14,977 nucleotides of DNA from DASZPL01 sp035550315 (GTDB taxonomy: Bacteria; Actinomycetota; Actinomycetes; JAFAQI01). Below are positions 1 to 6,986 of the stretch, in pieces (the first letter of the stretch is position 1; every line of letters begins with the position of its first letter). The notes under the pieces are model-generated. The model was not told the DNA's origin, did not search any database, and saw only the letters and a program-made list of their open reading frames with translations. Location of the stretch: contig DASZPL010000090.1 of assembly GCA_035550315.1 (NCBI GenBank), positions 1 through 14,977 of the forward strand, written 5' to 3'. The position numbers and the translations under genes are program-made.

Positions 1-137
1 ATCCGCAGTGTCGCCGGACCCGGGATCGCCAGGCCGAACCCCGGACCGAGGTAGGCGCTGCGCGGGATGGTCACGTCGGCATGCAGATGCGTCACGCGCG
101 CCGCCAGCCGCCGCCGCGACGAGGCCCACCGCGCGGC
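1..137. repeat. Diverged direct repeat, copy B (acyltransferase fragment)
   Basis: This stretch aligns without gaps to 269-405 at an offset of 268 bases, with about 20 mismatches by eye. On the minus strand it encodes AARWASSRRRLAARVTHLHA and the following beta-helix start, differing from copy A at about four residues. Most differences are therefore silent, so both copies evolved as functional coding sequence. Copy B lies in a different frame from the upstream fragment. Confidence 0.8.
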
Positions 138-268
138 GCCCGATCGTCAGCGACGTCGAGATCTGAATCAGCGCCGACGACGTGAAGATGACGTCGTCGG
201 CGAACTCGACGACGCCGCCGGCCGCGATCTCGCAGAAGAAGTCACGCCGAAACTCGTTGCGCTCACCG

Positions 269-405
269 ATCCGCAGCGTGGCCGGGCCGGGCACCGCGAG
301 GCCGAACCCGGGGCCGAGATAGGCGCTACGCGCGATCGTCACGTCGGCGTGCAGATGGGTCAGCCGCGCCGCCAGTCGCCGCCGCGCCGAGGCCCACCGG
401 GCGGC
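269..405. repeat. Diverged direct repeat, copy A (within the acyltransferase start)
   Basis: This is the partner of the repeat at 1-137. It encodes, in the frame used from the GTG at 450, AARWASARRRLAARLTHLHA and the beginning of the beta-helix. Homology to copy B ends abruptly on its upstream side: copy A is preceded by codons for RYQY, copy B by codons for LTIGR. Confidence 0.8.
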
Positions 406-446
406 GTACTGGTAGCGCAGCCGCCACGGCAGCCGCCGAAGCTCCG

Positions 447-1865
447 TCACTCGGCAACCGGATTTTGTTCTCCCGGGGTCCCCGCGGAGTCGTGAGCGGG
501 CGGCGGGTGGGGGGTAGCGGGCGGGACTTCGTGGGGTGGATAGCCGAGTTCGCGGAGCAGGTCGCCGGCGACCGCCTCCACCTCCTGCTGCTCCGGCAGC
601 GGCAGGTCGCGCCACTTCTGCTGGCCGATCTCACCGGTCGGCGGCAGCGGCGTCACCCGCTGCTGCGACCGCCGGCGAGCGGCGGTGCGGGCCGCACCGT
701 CGACCGGCAGGCCGAGCCAGTGCCAGACCGACTCGGCGACCTCGACCGGGTCGGCCAGCATCCGCTCGTAGCGCACCTCCAGCCGATGCGTCAGCCGCGG
801 CGCCGCCGTGCGGACCGCGCGCTCGGCCGACACCCAGGACGCGGCCGCGTCGGCGAGCCGGACGGTGCCGCCGTCGATCCGCGACATCGAAAGCGCGACG
901 TCCCGCCCGTCGCGGACGACGTGCAGGTAGCGGGCGTCCGGATAGAGCCGGGTGAGCAGCGGCAACCGCCACACCGACTCCGGCGTCTTCTCGCAGACGT
1001 ACGCCGCACCCGGCGCCACCCGGTCGCGCATGGCGAGCAGCAACGCGTCACAGAAACGCCGGATCGCGGCGAGCAGCGGGCCGTCGCCGACGACGTCGCG
1101 GGCGGGTGAGTTCCACAGCGCCATCACGTCGCCGAACAGCCAGGTCTCGCCGGTCTCGGTGCCGCCGACCATCGGGTGCGCGGTGAGCAGCCGGTGCAGC
1201 CAAGTGGTGCCGCTGCGCGCGGCGCCCAGGACAATCACCAGGTGGTCGGCGAGCGGGCTGGCCGTCGGAATGAAGTCGGTCGGCGGCAATTGCGGTCGGG
1301 ATTCCCGCGGCCGGCGCCAGGATCGGCCGCGGGCGGCGCGGACCGCCGCGCCGGACGGTTGCACGCCCGCGCCCGCAGCCGCGGCCACGGTGCACAGCAC
1401 CCCGGCCGGGTCGACGTCGATGTCGGCCGGCTGCAGCCAGACGTCCGGCGCCGCCTCGGTGACCGCAGCGGCAAGCCGGTCCAACGCGCTGACGACGACG
1501 ACCGCGGCATCCGGCCAGACCCGTCGCAGGTACGGCGCCAGCCGCACCGGATCGGCCGGCCGGTCGACGACCCGCACCACACCGTCGGCCAGCACCGGCT
1601 CGACCACGCCGTCGGCGAGCCGGCGGATCTCGCGCAGGAACGTGGTGCGGTCGACCAACGAGGACATGCCCGCTTGGCCGGTGCCGGCGTCGAACCCGTA
1701 GAGCAGCCGCACCAACCCGTTGAGCAGGTCGGGCGCCCGCTCCGGCACCAGCCACCCGGGCAGCCGCGCCAGCCCGGCGCAGAGCAGTTCGGTCGCCTGG
1801 GCCGCGGCCGGATCGACGTCGGCCGCCTCGGCGAGCACGAACACCGGTGCGGTCGCGGCGATCAT
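447..1865 (-). CDS. Sulfotransferase family protein with a degenerate N-terminal half
   Basis: 472 aa. Residues ~207-445 form a PAPS-dependent sulfotransferase domain of the Sulfotransfer_3 type. The 5'-phosphosulfate loop is LGAARSGTTWLHRLL (213-227), EKTPESVWRLP (292-302) follows, and the 3'-phosphate site is LHVVRDGRDVALS (314-326). It should transfer sulfate from PAPS to a hydroxyl, here most likely on a glycan or glycolipid in the cytoplasm. Residues ~75-135 repeat the central part of this domain in decayed form: DRPADPVRLAPYLRRVWPDA aligns without gaps to EKTPESVWRLPLLTRLYPDA at an offset of 191. No P-loop is left at the N-terminus (VFVLAEAADVDP). The C-terminal ~30 residues are Pro-rich and probably disordered. 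The ATG start overlaps the upstream ATPase stop (ATGA), and the stop overlaps the acyltransferase start, so translation is probably coupled to the transporter. Confidence 0.87.
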   Translation of the reverse strand: MIAATAPVFVLAEAADVDPAAAQATELLCAGLARLPGWLVPERAPDLLNGLVRLLYGFDAGTGQAGMSSLVDRTTFLREIRRLADGVVEPVLADGVVRVVDRPADPVRLAPYLRRVWPDAAVVVVSALDRLAAAVTEAAPDVWLQPADIDVDPAGVLCTVAAAAGAGVQPSGAAVRAARGRSWRRPRESRPQLPPTDFIPTASPLADHLVIVLGAARSGTTWLHRLLTAHPMVGGTETGETWLFGDVMALWNSPARDVVGDGPLLAAIRRFCDALLLAMRDRVAPGAAYVCEKTPESVWRLPLLTRLYPDARYLHVVRDGRDVALSMSRIDGGTVRLADAAASWVSAERAVRTAAPRLTHRLEVRYERMLADPVEVAESVWHWLGLPVDGAARTAARRRSQQRVTPLPPTGEIGQQKWRDLPLPEQQEVEAVAGDLLRELGYPPHEVPPATPHPPPAHDSAGTPGEQNPVAE

Positions 1866-3043
1866 GACTGACTGAACCGGCCGCCGAGGTCGGCGACGCC
1901 GGACACCAGGTCGCGGCCGGAGACGTAGAACGTGACCGGCACCGCGCGGGCGAGCAGCACGCTCTCGGCGCCGCGCGCCGAGTGTAGCGATGCCGTGGCC
2001 AGGTAGCTCCCGCTCGGCAGGGGCAACCGCGCGGTCAGGTCGTAGCTCGCGCGTTCGCCGGCGGCCAGCGCGGCGAACGGCTTCATCAGGTTGGTGTCGG
2101 AGTAGACCACGGTGCCGGCCTCGGTGGTGATCGTCATGCCCATCACCGGCTGCGCGATGTCCGAGGTGGCGCGCACCTTCAGCCGGACCGTGACCTCGTC
2201 GCCGCTGTCGATGTGCAGCGTCGACTTCTTCTGGCCGTTGCGGTGCACGCTCAGCGACTCGACCACCGCACCGTGGTCGGCCAGGTCGGCCGGCGCCTCG
2301 TCCGCGGCGGTGTCGCGCCCGATCACCTCGTAGAAGACCGAGATCGCGTCGAACGTCGGGCCGTCGAACACCTTCCGGCCGTGGCTCATTACCAGGGTGC
2401 GGTCGCAGAAGCCGCGGACGACGTTCAGGTTGTGGCTGACGACGACGACCGTCGTCCCTTGTTCGCGGATCTCCTGCATCCGGCCGAAACACTTCAGCTG
2501 GAACGCCAGGTCGCCGACGGCGAGCACCTCGTCGACCAGCAGCACGTCCGGGTCGGCCGCGACCGCCGCCGCGAAGCCGAGTCGCACGAACATGCCGGAC
2601 GAGTAGAACTTGACCGGAGTGTCGATGAATGACTCGACCTCGGCGAAGTCGACGATCGCGTCGAACTTGCGGTCGATCTCGCTGCGGCTCATGCCGAGGA
2701 TCGTGCCGTTGACGTAGACGTTCTCCCGGCCGGTGAGCTCCGGATGGAAGCCGACACCCACGGAGATCAATGGCGCCACCCGGCCGCGCACGGTCACGAC
2801 GCCCTTGGTCGGCGCGGTGACGCCGGAGAGAAGTTGCAGCAACGTCGACTTGCCGGCGCCGTTGCGGCCGAGCACGCCGACGCTCTCGCCCGCCGCCACC
2901 TCGAGGTCGACGTCTTGCACCGCCCACAGCGAGCTGCGCCGGCTGCGCGCCCGCAACCGCAGCGCGTTCACCAGCATCGGAGCATCCTCGTACTTCACGA
3001 ACCGCTTCCCGACGCCCTGCAGCGACAGGACCGACGTACTCAC
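1862..3043 (-). CDS. wzt: Wzt-type polysaccharide ABC transporter ATPase with C-terminal carbohydrate-binding domain
   Basis: 393 aa from a GTG that overlaps the permease stop (GTGA). The ATPase domain (about 1-240) carries Walker A GRNGAGKST (59-67), a Q-loop-like region GFHPELTGREN (98-108), the divergent signature YSSGM (147-151) usual in the Wzt/TagH subfamily, Walker B DVLLVDEVLAVGD (166-178) and the switch histidine in SHN (203-205). Residues ~255-380 are an extra beta-rich domain (TVRLKVRAT, PVMGMTITTEAGTVVYSDTN) that fits the Wzt C-terminal domain. In E. coli O9a that domain recognises the modified non-reducing end of the finished chain. It should energise export of a lipid-linked glycan across the membrane with the permease encoded upstream. 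The next gene is a sulfotransferase, so a sulfated or otherwise capped end is a reasonable but unproven ligand. Confidence 0.93.
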   Translation of the reverse strand: MSTSVLSLQGVGKRFVKYEDAPMLVNALRLRARSRRSSLWAVQDVDLEVAAGESVGVLGRNGAGKSTLLQLLSGVTAPTKGVVTVRGRVAPLISVGVGFHPELTGRENVYVNGTILGMSRSEIDRKFDAIVDFAEVESFIDTPVKFYSSGMFVRLGFAAAVAADPDVLLVDEVLAVGDLAFQLKCFGRMQEIREQGTTVVVVSHNLNVVRGFCDRTLVMSHGRKVFDGPTFDAISVFYEVIGRDTAADEAPADLADHGAVVESLSVHRNGQKKSTLHIDSGDEVTVRLKVRATSDIAQPVMGMTITTEAGTVVYSDTNLMKPFAALAAGERASYDLTARLPLPSGSYLATASLHSARGAESVLLARAVPVTFYVSGRDLVSGVADLGGRFSQS

Positions 3044-3906
3044 AGCAGGTCGACGAAGACGCGGTCGCGGCGGCACTGCAACGCGAACCCGATGCCGCCG
3101 AGCACGACGCACCACACCGCGCAGGCAGCGACCGACAGCCCCCATGAGCTGTCCGCGCCCACGGTGGCGGCGCGGAAGACTTCGATCGGCCCGGCCGCCG
3201 GCCCGATCGCGATCAGGTCGTGCAGCACGCCGTGCGGGCGCGAGAGCGGATAGATGATCGGGCTCAGGTAGAAGCCGACCGACAGCACCGCCATCACGAT
3301 GTAGCGGATGTCGCGGAAGTAGACGTGCAGCGCGGACAGCGAGAGCCCGATCGCGACGACGAGCAGCAGCGTGAGCAGGCCGCCGGGGATCACCAGCAGG
3401 AAGGCTGGTCCGACGCCGCCACCCACCGCGATGGTCATCAGCAGCAGCAGCGCCAGGCCGATGCCGAACGGGTAGAGGTTCGACAGCGCGACCACCAGCA
3501 CCGGCAACGCCCGGGGGAAGTAGATCTTGCCTGCCAGCGCCACGTTGTCGACGATCGCGGTCGACGCCGCCGGCCCGGCGTTGACCAGGTAGTTCCACGG
3601 CACCAGCGCCGCATAGAGGAAGACGGCGTAGCTGTGCTGGCTCGCGTCGATGCCGTGGCCGATTCCCACGACGTGGGTGAACACCACGGCAAGCACGACC
3701 GCCTGCACGAGCGGTACGCCGACGGCCCAGACCACGCCGAGCACGGTGCGGCGGTAGCGCACGTAGAAGTCCTTGCGCGCCAGGATCGCGAGCACGGCAC
3801 GCGCCTGCCACAACTCGCGCACCATGACGCGCGGCGGGGTCGACGGGCCGCGCAGCTCGAACCCGTCGTCCGAGCGCCGCCTTGGCGACACGGTCACCGC
3901 GGTCAT
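3040..3906 (-). CDS. wzm: Wzm-type polysaccharide ABC transporter permease
   Basis: 288 aa, the usual length for ABC-2 family polysaccharide or teichoic acid export permeases. A basic cytoplasmic N-terminus contains KDFYVRYRRTVLGVVW (45-60), the family's coupling-helix motif. Six hydrophobic segments follow at about 54-79, 94-113, 133-161, 166-193, 200-221 and 256-276. The motif YLSPIIYPLS (213-222) before the last loop is typical. It forms the channel that moves the lipid-linked glycan outward, powered by the ATPase encoded by the overlapping downstream gene. The ATG at 3906 is the only plausible in-frame start. A strong purine-rich GAGGAGGG lies about 14 bases upstream, rather far for a Shine-Dalgarno site. 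This is the first gene of the minus-strand operon and is divergent from the glycosyltransferase at 4002. Confidence 0.93.
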   Translation of the reverse strand: MTAVTVSPRRRSDDGFELRGPSTPPRVMVRELWQARAVLAILARKDFYVRYRRTVLGVVWAVGVPLVQAVVLAVVFTHVVGIGHGIDASQHSYAVFLYAALVPWNYLVNAGPAASTAIVDNVALAGKIYFPRALPVLVVALSNLYPFGIGLALLLLMTIAVGGGVGPAFLLVIPGGLLTLLLVVAIGLSLSALHVYFRDIRYIVMAVLSVGFYLSPIIYPLSRPHGVLHDLIAIGPAAGPIEVFRAATVGADSSWGLSVAACAVWCVVLGGIGFALQCRRDRVFVDLL

Positions 3907-4001
3907 CGTGGCGACGGTGACCCTCCTCGATCAGGTGTTCGCGCCCGCATGGCCCGGTCCATCGTGCCACGCCAGGCGCGCGGTTCTAGCAGGATGGACA
4001 C
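3907..4001. promoter_or_regulatory. Divergent intergenic region between transporter operon and glycosyltransferase
   Basis: These 95 bases separate two divergent starts and must hold promoters for both. On the plus strand a -10-like CAGGAT (3990-3995) stands 6 bases before the GTG at 4002, which would give a leaderless message; the same AGGA could instead act as a ribosome binding site. On the minus strand GAGGAGGG (about 3921-3928) precedes the permease. No clear -35 box or palindromic operator was seen. Confidence 0.45.
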
Positions 4002-4997
4002 GTGCTGCCTGAGCCGGATCCGACGCCAGCGGTCTGCGTCGTGGTCCCGACCCACAACCGGGCGCACCTGTTGCCGCGCCTGGTGGCGGCGCTCGAAGCG
4101 CAGGTCGGGGCCCCGCCGTTCGAAGCGATCATCGTGGACGATGCGTCGACCGACGACACCTGGTCGGTGCTCGGCCACCTGTGCCGGCGTACGACGCTGT
4201 CGCTGCGGCGGATCCGGCTGGCCGCCAACCGCGGGCCCGCCACGGCCCGCAACGTCGCCTGGCAGGAGACGTCGGCGCCGCTGATCGCGTTCACCGACGA
4301 CGACTGCGCCCCCGAGCCCGGCTGGCTGGCCGCGCTCGCTGCCGCCGCCGCGTCCGGGGCCGACGTCGTGCAGGGCCGGACGATCGCCGACGTCGACCAG
4401 CTGCAGCACGCCGGCCCGTTCAGCCGCATGCTCGAGGTCGACTCCGAGACCGGCTTCTACCAGACCTGCAACATCGCCTATCGGCGCGACTGGCTCGAGC
4501 GACTCGGCGGGTTCGCCGAGCAGTTCCGCTACCCGGCCGGCGAGGACACCGACCTGGCGTGGCGGGCGCGGAGTGCCGGCGCCCGCACGAGCTTCAGTCG
4601 CGATGCCGTCGTGCGCCACGACGTCAGCACGTCGAACTTGGTCGCCGCGGTCAAGGACAGCTGGCGCTGGCAGAGTGTGGCGCTCGCCGCGCGCCGGCAT
4701 CCAGAACTGCGCGGCGTACTGGTGTCGCGCCACGTGTGGCGGCGGCAGCACGCGCTGGCGCTGTGGGCGCTTGCCGGCATCGGCCTGGTCGCCGTGGCGC
4801 CGCGCCGGCCGGTGGCATGGCTCGGGGCCGCCGCGGCGGCCGCGCCGTACGTGAAGCTCCGCACCAAGACTGCACCGCTGCCTGGCGTCGGGCCACGGCG
4901 ACGGTGGCTGCTGCTGCCCGGCGCCTTCGTGCTCGACGGCGCCGAGCTGACCGCCTGCCTGGTCGGCTCGGTGAAGCACCGCACCCTGATCATCTGA
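4002..4997 (+). CDS. Family-2 glycosyltransferase with C-terminal membrane segments
   Basis: 331 aa from GTG. The N-terminal ~230 residues are a GT-A fold family-2 glycosyltransferase. They contain the nucleotide-binding start VVVPTHNRAHLL (13-24), IIVDDAST (43-50), the metal- and sugar-nucleotide-binding FTDDD (97-101) and the acceptor-side GEDTDL (180-185) in place of the common ED motif, followed by RHD (205-207). It should transfer one sugar from a nucleotide-activated donor to a growing glycan on the cytoplasmic face. Two hydrophobic stretches (about 251-283) and a shorter one near 303-323 suggest membrane attachment. It is a single-gene cassette: divergent from the permease, and convergent with the methyltransferase, whose coding region it overlaps by 8 bp. 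Donor and acceptor cannot be read from the sequence. Confidence 0.9.
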   Translation: MLPEPDPTPAVCVVVPTHNRAHLLPRLVAALEAQVGAPPFEAIIVDDASTDDTWSVLGHLCRRTTLSLRRIRLAANRGPATARNVAWQETSAPLIAFTDDDCAPEPGWLAALAAAAASGADVVQGRTIADVDQLQHAGPFSRMLEVDSETGFYQTCNIAYRRDWLERLGGFAEQFRYPAGEDTDLAWRARSAGARTSFSRDAVVRHDVSTSNLVAAVKDSWRWQSVALAARRHPELRGVLVSRHVWRRQHALALWALAGIGLVAVAPRRPVAWLGAAAAAAPYVKLRTKTAPLPGVGPRRRWLLLPGAFVLDGAELTACLVGSVKHRTLII

Positions 4998-5823
4998 GCC
5001 GGTCGCTGGCGAGCAGGTAGGCGTGCGGATCGCCGCGCCGGCGCGTGACCCACTGCTCGCGTCCCGGTGCGGTGCCGAGCCGCCAGAACGGTACGGCGGG
5101 CACGCGCTGGCCGCGCCCGATCGGGAGGTGCACCTGGGTCGGCCCCTCGACGAGCTCGAAGCCGGCCGCTTCGGCCATCCGTGCCAGCCCGGCCGGGTTC
5201 GGCTTCCACCACCACGGCCGGCCGCGACCATCGAGGCTGGCCAGCGGGCGGCGGTCGCGCGCCAGGCCGCGGTCGATCGCGTCGACCAGCAGCAGCCGGC
5301 CGTCGGGGGTCAGGACATTGCGCACCCGCTCCAGCGCGCGCACCGGATCGCGCAAATGCAGCAGCAGGCTGCCGACGTACACGAAGTCGAACCGGCCGAG
5401 CCGGTCTGGGTCGAGGTCGTAGACCGACAGCTCGTGGCGCACCACCGACGACCCGAGCGCGGCGTGCACCAGCTCGAAGCCCTCGCCCCGCGCCTTGCGC
5501 GCGCCGATCGCGTCGCGGACCGCGGCGTCGCTGCCGGCCGGCCAGTCCCACTGCGCCGGATCGAGGATGTCGATCGCGATCACGTCGGCGCCGCGCGCCT
5601 CGAGCTGGTAGGCCCAGAATCCCTCAAACGTCCCGACGTCGAGCGCGCGCTTGCCCGCGAGCGTCTCGGGGATCGGCAGCCGCGCGACCACCGACCGCAG
5701 GTCGAACCATCCGGGTGTCGTGACACCCGGCCGCAGCTCGATGGTGTGGTACCACTCGCGCGCGTCGACCAGCGCCCGCACGTCGTCGTCCGTGCCGGTT
5801 GCGATCGCCTCGACCGGATCCAC
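4990..5823 (-). CDS. SAM-dependent methyltransferase, CmoB/DUF1698-like
   Basis: 277 aa from a GTG at 5823. A class I methyltransferase core holds motif I ALDVGTFEGFWAYQLEARGA (60-79), the acidic end of beta-2 IAID (82-85), a motif-IV region FDFVYVGSLLLHL (145-157) and LTPDGRLLLVD (171-181). The preceding WYHTIEL..PGVTTPGWFDLR (24-43) resembles the segment before motif I in CmoB-like and DUF1698 proteins. In this setting a glycan, not tRNA, is the more likely substrate, but that is inference. The gene follows another methyltransferase gene after a 10-base gap containing TAGCCT, which could be a -10 box for a leaderless transcript from the GTG 7 bases downstream. Its 3' end overlaps the convergent glycosyltransferase gene by 8 bp, so no room is left for a separate terminator. 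Confidence 0.87.
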   Translation of the reverse strand: MDPVEAIATGTDDDVRALVDAREWYHTIELRPGVTTPGWFDLRSVVARLPIPETLAGKRALDVGTFEGFWAYQLEARGADVIAIDILDPAQWDWPAGSDAAVRDAIGARKARGEGFELVHAALGSSVVRHELSVYDLDPDRLGRFDFVYVGSLLLHLRDPVRALERVRNVLTPDGRLLLVDAIDRGLARDRRPLASLDGRGRPWWWKPNPAGLARMAEAAGFELVEGPTQVHLPIGRGQRVPAVPFWRLGTAPGREQWVTRRRGDPHAYLLASDRLR

Positions 5824-5830
5824 GGCGGCG

Positions 5831-5836
5831 AGGCTA
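5831..5836 (-). promoter_or_regulatory. Possible internal -10 box of the CmoB-like methyltransferase gene
   Basis: The minus strand reads TAGCCT, then 7 bases, then the GTG start at 5823. This fits the actinobacterial TANNNT -10 consensus at leaderless spacing, and matches the other starts in this window. The first three bases are also the TAG stop of the upstream methyltransferase gene, so coincidence is possible. No -35 was recognised. Confidence 0.35.
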
Positions 5837-6949
5837 TGTCGAGAACGGGCCGGGCCAGATGCCGGGCGGCGGCTCCGGGCTGCCGCCGCCGGTGCGGCGG
5901 GCGAGCATCATCACGTGGCAGCCGAGCCGGTTGACGACCGGCGTCGCCTGGCACACCGCTTCGAGGACGTCGACCAACCGCCGGCCGAACTCGCCACGGC
6001 GGTCGAACCAGGCGGCCGTCGCGCTCTGCGGCGGCGGGAACTCGAACGTCGACGCGGCGAAGGTTTCCAGCCCGGCGGCCGCGAACATCCGCCGCGTCTC
6101 GGCCTGCTTGTGCCAGGTGTGCGGCAGCCAGATCGGCGGAGCGTCGTCGGCGAGCACCGACCGGTCGACCGGCTCGGGCCAGACCCACGGCCGATGCGAG
6201 ATCAGGGCGTCGTTGCTGAAGCCGAGCGCCTTCTCCAGGAACGCGAACGGGTCGGACAGCGGAAACCGCAGCGGCATCTCCGACGCGTTGTTGGTGGTCA
6301 TCACCAGCACGCCGCCGGGTCGCAGCACCCGGGCGATCTCCCAGACCGCAAGCTCCGGACGGAGCAGGTGCTCGATCACCTCGGTGAGGACGACCGCGTC
6401 GACGCTGCCGGAGGCCAGCGGCAGCCGCTCGCCGTCGCCCTGCACGAACGACGCGCGCAACGGGCCGTCGGCGTCGCGGTACTTCTTCGCCGCCGACGTG
6501 ATGTGGTGGCCACCGAAGTCGAGGCCGATGTAGTGGTAGCCGCGGTCGCGCAGCCGGTCGGCGACCAGCGCTGACCCGCAGCCGATGTCGAGCACAACGC
6601 CGCCGTCCGGCACCTGGTCGCGCACTGCGTCGCTGACCAGCCGGTAGCGCATCTCGTGTCGATGGCCGTGGTACTCGCTCCACAGGTCGAGCTCTTCCTC
6701 GACCGTCGGGACGCATTCGTTGTAGTGCGCCGAGAACGCCGCGTCGGTCGCGCTGCGCAGCTGTTCCCACTCGCGTTGCGTCGCCTCGATGCCGCGCCGG
6801 CGGTAACGCGAGTAGGTCAACGACCAGACGCCGAGCAGCCCGGTGAGGGCGACGGCGCGCTGCCGGCCCGACGCCCGGCGGCGCGCCGCAGCCGCGAGCA
6901 GGGCGACGGGAAGGCCGAGCCGAGCGAGACGTCCCGGACTCGCAGGCAT
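5834..6949 (-). CDS. SAM-dependent methyltransferase with hydrophobic N-terminal extension
   Basis: 371 aa from ATG. Residues ~115-260 form a class I methyltransferase: motif I VVLDIGCGSALVADRL (118-133), YIGLDFG (140-146), GDGERLPLASGSVDAVVLTE (171-190) and IEHLLRPELAVWEIARVLRP (192-211), the Methyltransf_11/25 pattern. The last ~110 residues (PIWLPHTWHKQAETRRMFAA and following) resemble the ends of lipopolysaccharide or O-antigen methyltransferases. A ~50-residue basic and hydrophobic extension (LPVALLAAAARRR, AVALTGLLGVW) may dock the enzyme at the membrane; if translation began further in, the extension would be lost. The ATG is preceded by CAGAAT at a 6-base spacing, consistent with leaderless transcription. 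It is the first gene of a two-gene minus-strand unit and most likely O-methylates a sugar of the locus glycan. Confidence 0.87.
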   Translation of the reverse strand: MPASPGRLARLGLPVALLAAAARRRASGRQRAVALTGLLGVWSLTYSRYRRRGIEATQREWEQLRSATDAAFSAHYNECVPTVEEELDLWSEYHGHRHEMRYRLVSDAVRDQVPDGGVVLDIGCGSALVADRLRDRGYHYIGLDFGGHHITSAAKKYRDADGPLRASFVQGDGERLPLASGSVDAVVLTEVIEHLLRPELAVWEIARVLRPGGVLVMTTNNASEMPLRFPLSDPFAFLEKALGFSNDALISHRPWVWPEPVDRSVLADDAPPIWLPHTWHKQAETRRMFAAAGLETFAASTFEFPPPQSATAAWFDRRGEFGRRLVDVLEAVCQATPVVNRLGCHVMMLARRTGGGSPEPPPGIWPGPFST

Positions 6950-6986
6950 GCCGCCATTCTGCCCACTTCGGGTTAGCGTGCCTCGC
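6950..6986. promoter_or_regulatory. Compact divergent promoter region, probably leaderless both ways
   Basis: Only 37 bases lie between two divergent start codons. On the plus strand TAGCGT (6974-6979) is 7 bases before the GTG at 6987. On the minus strand CAGAAT (6956-6961) is 6 bases before the ATG at 6949. Both match the spacing at which RNA polymerase would begin on the start codon itself. There is no room for two full leaders, and no Shine-Dalgarno sequence precedes either start. The -35 positions carry no recognisable TTGAC. Confidence 0.5.

Larger units (their letters stand above)
1..450 (-). pseudogene. Hexapeptide-type acyltransferase, probably disrupted, partial at left edge
   Basis: The GTG start at 450 overlaps the TGA of the sulfotransferase gene (GTGA), so this is the last gene of the transporter operon. 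About 105 codons read coherently: a basic, helix-like N-terminus (LRRLPWRLRYQYAARW), then left-handed beta-helix turns such as ADVTIARSAYLGPG, ATLRIGERNEF and VVEFADDVIF. This is the pattern of WbbJ/LbH O-acetyltransferases that acylate sugars. Near position 136 the coherent reading ends. The frame stays open to the edge but its residues no longer resemble the family. Instead, positions 137 down to 1 carry a second, diverged copy of codons ~16-60 in another frame, just after an in-frame TGA at 147-149. The catalytic part is not seen. It may be a real pseudogene, the remnant of two tandem paralogues, or an assembly chimera at a contig edge. A shorter second gene could begin at the GTG at 95. 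Confidence 0.55.

Noticed and set aside
67..495. Plus-strand open frame of 142 codons
   Set aside because: It runs antisense to the acyltransferase fragment and into the sulfotransferase gene, is Arg/Pro/Gln-rich without family features, and is explained by the low stop-codon frequency of GC-rich DNA.
1866..2927. Upstream extension of the sulfotransferase frame to an 826-codon protein
   Set aside because: The extra N-terminal sequence is Arg/Gly-rich shadow of the ATPase gene. The ATG at 1865 overlaps the ATPase stop and begins the family-like sequence.
3044..3970. Upstream extension of the ATPase frame to 702 codons
   Set aside because: It overlaps the whole permease gene in another frame with shadow composition. 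The GTG at 3043 gives the normal Wzt N-terminus.
3981..3992. TTCTAG/TAGCAG as a -10 box for the glycosyltransferase at 4002
   Set aside because: It lacks the conserved final T. CAGGAT four bases downstream fits the spacing and pattern of the other starts better.
3220..4284. Plus-strand open frame of 354 codons antisense to the permease
   Set aside because: Composition is His/Arg/Asp/Gln-rich with no family pattern, and it also runs out of frame into the glycosyltransferase gene.
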